Positions 61,787-64,000 of a stretch of 64,000 nt of DNA are shown piece by piece. The stretch covers positions 337,399 through 401,398 of the forward strand of contig JAFSPU010000003.1 of NCBI GenBank assembly GCA_017451265.1. The letters are read 5' to 3'. This DNA comes from Clostridiales bacterium. GTDB taxonomy: Bacteria > Bacillota > Clostridia > Saccharofermentanales > Saccharofermentanaceae. Each line of letters begins with the position of its first letter. Within the stretch, counting starts at the first letter, position 1. A model generated the notes under the pieces. That model ran no database searches and had not been told where the DNA came from. It worked only from the letters and a program-made list of their open reading frames with translations. A program made the position numbers and the translations under genes.

Positions 61787-64000
61787 TTACCACTCTACCG
61801 AGGTAACTTCGTAAAGATTCGAGTAATCGATGTAGCCCTCGGCTGCGTTCACGCTTACCACCTCATTATCAGGGCCGTAAACGATCTCCACGGAGACGGT
61901 CTCATTGATGTTACCGAAGCAGTCTCTTATGAGGAAGTTCACGAGGACAGTCTTGCTGCCGTTACCTGTGCCGAACATGCTGCCGCGGTTGATGTTAAGA
62001 GTGCCGTCGTATTCGAAGGCATCGAACAGGCCCCTTATGAGGACCACAGTCTCATCACTGTTCATCTCGGCTACAGAGTAATACAGGAACTTCACCACAT
62101 CGCCTTCCTCAAGGTTAAAGATGTCGTTGGTGGCAACACCGCTGGAAGGATCTACCGCCGCGCAGTAAAGGAGCGAGTACTCGTCCGCGGTCTTATCGTA
62201 GTAGATGTATATAAACGACCAGACCTGATTGATGTCCGCTGGAGTCGCGTAGATCGTGTGGTCGGCCGTGTCCTCTATGGGGAAGACCGTGATGTCGTAG
62301 TTGTCGAAGTTAAGCCACTCACAGTTCGGGTTATACGTGTAGGACGCGGAAGAGCCCGCATCCGCATAGACGATCTCTGAACCGAACAGAGTGTAGTAGT
62401 CGCCGGTGTCGAACGGATAGTAGTAGCACACGTTGGCTTCCACGGAAAGCACTGCCGACTCGCCGGACGTGATATTCAGCATGATGTTGCCCGCGTCGTC
62501 GAAGTTAAGCTCATATTCTATCTCGTCAGGTGTCGAAGAGCTTACCTGGATCATGTTAAGGTACTGCGGATCCAGGTTGCTGTTTACCTCGGCCCAGACG
62601 TGGTCGTCAGCCGTCCAGTAGTCTGAGAACCTTACCTGCATGAGCGCCGCATACCAGTAGTAACCGTCGATGAAATCGATGTTGTTTACATAGCCTCCGA
62701 GGCAGTAGTTGATATGCTCGTGCAGTATCTCAAGAATCTCCTCCTCGGTGTACTCGATGTCATAAGTGTTCAGCATAGACTCGTAAGTGCTTCTTACAGC
62801 CTGCGGATAGCCTGCTGACGGGAAGTAGATCGACATGCCGAAAGAGTTCGAGCGCGCCCTTCCCGAAACGCTCGTCACGTTGTCGTCGATCAGGGCAAGA
62901 AGCTCGTCATCCACCGTGGTGTCAGTGAACACGGACCTTAAGTCATTAAGGAAAGACCTGAAGTCGATAAGGTTACCTGGCATGCCTCCCTCTGCGCCGT
63001 AGTTCTCGCACTTGGATGCAATGTTTATCACGGACGCAAACTCAGAGGCATCGTAAGTGGAGTAGTAAAGTCTCTCCCAGAACTGCCCCATAAGCTCGTC
63101 CATCTCATCCATGCAGGACAGGTCGATCATGGCCATCGTGCCCGTGGAGAAAAGCTCAGACACGTCGGCATCGGAAGAGTACTGCGCGGCGTAGGCGTTG
63201 ATCTCGTCCTCATAAAGCGAGAGGATCTCGGTGCCGAGCTCCTGCGCGGTGCAGTCGGGGTTCTCGGACAGATAAGTGATGTAACCCATCGGGATGCCGA
63301 TAACCGCGGGGATAACTTCCTCGGAAGCCACCATGTAGTCTGCGTAAGGCGCCATGGCGGAAGCGATCTCCAACGAACCTGAAAGGCACGTGTTGAACGC
63401 AATCAGGTCGAAGTGCGCGCCTGAGTTGCCGAAGCCCTCGCGCACCTCATCGAGTGTGAGGCAGTCGTTATAGCACTCGCTCTCATCGATGCTGGTGGTC
63501 ATGCAGTTATAGAGGACGCCGTTGCTGTCCTCGTAGAAGATCTCATCGTGCTCCATGTTGCCGTAAGGCTCAGCGTAGCCGTGGTTCCACATCACGAACA
63601 TGTAGTGCTCGGCAGGATACTCCTGAACGCCCCAGGAGATGAAGTCGGAAAGCGTCTGCGCCGCGCCCATCGACTGAAGGGGAACGTCTCCCAGGTCCAC
63701 GATCTCGCCCTGCTTTACCTGGAACCTTCCAAGCGAGTCGTTATCGATATCTATGTCATATACAGAGTCGTCGGAGAAGTAGCTGTCGACATTATTCCAA
63801 AAGAGCGTACCGCCTGTCTCCACGATGATGTTCACGTCATCACTTATGTCCTCGTCATCCATCCAGTCGAAAGCGAGTGAGCCGAAGCCGTTGGTGGTCT
63901 CAAGGTCAGTGCCGCACATGTACACGAGCACCGTCCAGGAGGAAGCGTCCGCGGGTGTCACCGGGCCGCCAAATCCATCGTCGACATCATCATCGTCGTC
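61787..64000 (-). CDS. clostripain-family (C11) cysteine peptidase, 5' end outside window
   Basis: The frame stays open to base 64000, so the N-terminus is missing; the GTG at 63961 is not the start because upstream codons in frame encode a run of Asp and then GFGGP. The visible 738 residues begin WTVLVYMCGTDLE after that acidic linker. The catalytic histidine is in MWNHGYAEPYG and the cysteine in IAFNTCLSGSLEIA, with ASEEVIP after it, as in C11 peptidases. A beta-rich C-terminal region of about 300 residues follows. It is probably a secreted or surface protease; the anchor would be in the missing part. Confidence 0.85.
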   Translation of the reverse strand, partial: DDDDDVDDGFGGPVTPADASSWTVLVYMCGTDLETTNGFGSLAFDWMDDEDISDDVNIIVETGGTLFWNNVDSYFSDDSVYDIDIDNDSLGRFQVKQGEIVDLGDVPLQSMGAAQTLSDFISWGVQEYPAEHYMFVMWNHGYAEPYGNMEHDEIFYEDSNGVLYNCMTTSIDESECYNDCLTLDEVREGFGNSGAHFDLIAFNTCLSGSLEIASAMAPYADYMVASEEVIPAVIGIPMGYITYLSENPDCTAQELGTEILSLYEDEINAYAAQYSSDADVSELFSTGTMAMIDLSCMDEMDELMGQFWERLYYSTYDASEFASVINIASKCENYGAEGGMPGNLIDFRSFLNDLRSVFTDTTVDDELLALIDDNVTSVSGRARSNSFGMSIYFPSAGYPQAVRSTYESMLNTYDIEYTEEEILEILHEHINYCLGGYVNNIDFIDGYYWYAALMQVRFSDYWTADDHVWAEVNSNLDPQYLNMIQVSSSTPDEIEYELNFDDAGNIMLNITSGESAVLSVEANVCYYYPFDTGDYYTLFGSEIVYADAGSSASYTYNPNCEWLNFDNYDITVFPIEDTADHTIYATPADINQVWSFIYIYYDKTADEYSLLYCAAVDPSSGVATNDIFNLEEGDVVKFLYYSVAEMNSDETVVLIRGLFDAFEYDGTLNINRGSMFGTGNGSKTVLVNFLIRDCFGNINETVSVEIVYGPDNEVVSVNAAEGYIDYSNLYEVTSVEW

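Noticed and set aside
63959-63961. GTG start for the C11 peptidase
   Set aside because: Codons before it stay in frame to the window edge and encode a plausible acidic linker, so the gene is 5'-partial.

Overview
The window reads as chromosomal DNA from a monoderm (Gram-positive type) member of the Clostridia, probably a gut or rumen anaerobe. Support comes from the AddA/AddB recombination nuclease instead of RecBCD, the mraZ-rsmH-ftsL-PBP-murE-murF-ftsW-murG-ftsQ-ftsZ cluster with PASTA domains on the PBP and no ftsA, consensus sigma-A promoters and strong GGAGG ribosome sites, and a clostripain-like (C11) protease. MurE carries the DNPR motif of meso-diaminopimelate ligases. The genus cannot be fixed from the sequence. 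No prophage, insertion sequence or CRISPR array was seen.

Layout. 1-6681 (minus): one operon runs from an ABC/OLD-like ATPase and a DUF4276 TOPRIM-like protein through hemW into a surface-sugar module of ATP-grasp ligase, polyprenyl-phosphate glycosyltransferase, RffA-type aminotransferase and two small SMR-type membrane proteins; the second of these runs off the window. 6769-26201 (minus): a tightly overlapping cell-wall/division operon starts at mraZ, passes through ftsZ and nrdR, continues into a two-component system, nth, recG, rsmD and coaD, and ends at a strong terminator. 26202-29713: an intergenic region with MraZ-like boxes and a repeat, then small membrane proteins, an 85-residue acidic lipoprotein, tadA and a TetR regulator. 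29710-46177: addA/addB, an acyl-CoA synthetase divergent from a PlsC acyltransferase, a DHH phosphoesterase, an EAL protein, a PP2C phosphatase and a GH3 glucosidase lipoprotein. 46180-48523: a decayed radical-SAM fragment, a polytopic membrane protein and tRNA-Pro. 48619-54589 (minus): a five-gene polyamine operon with its own promoter and a long structured leader ending in a terminator. 54600-64000: a HAD phosphatase, a nuclease-helicase, a metallo-beta-lactamase protein, a possible small RNA, a cystatin-like lipoprotein, two alpha/beta hydrolases and a partial C11 protease.

The most promising unexplained items are the roughly 326-nt leader of the polyamine operon, which looks like an undescribed riboswitch or attenuator; the structured minus-strand RNA near 58.4-58.6 kb; the sugar-ligase-flippase module; and the ATPase/DUF4276 pair, whose ATPase has a substituted Walker B motif. 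Leaderless genes with extended -10 promoters, a duplicated operator-like repeat, and lipoproteins sharing Glu/Thr/Ala tails also stand out.
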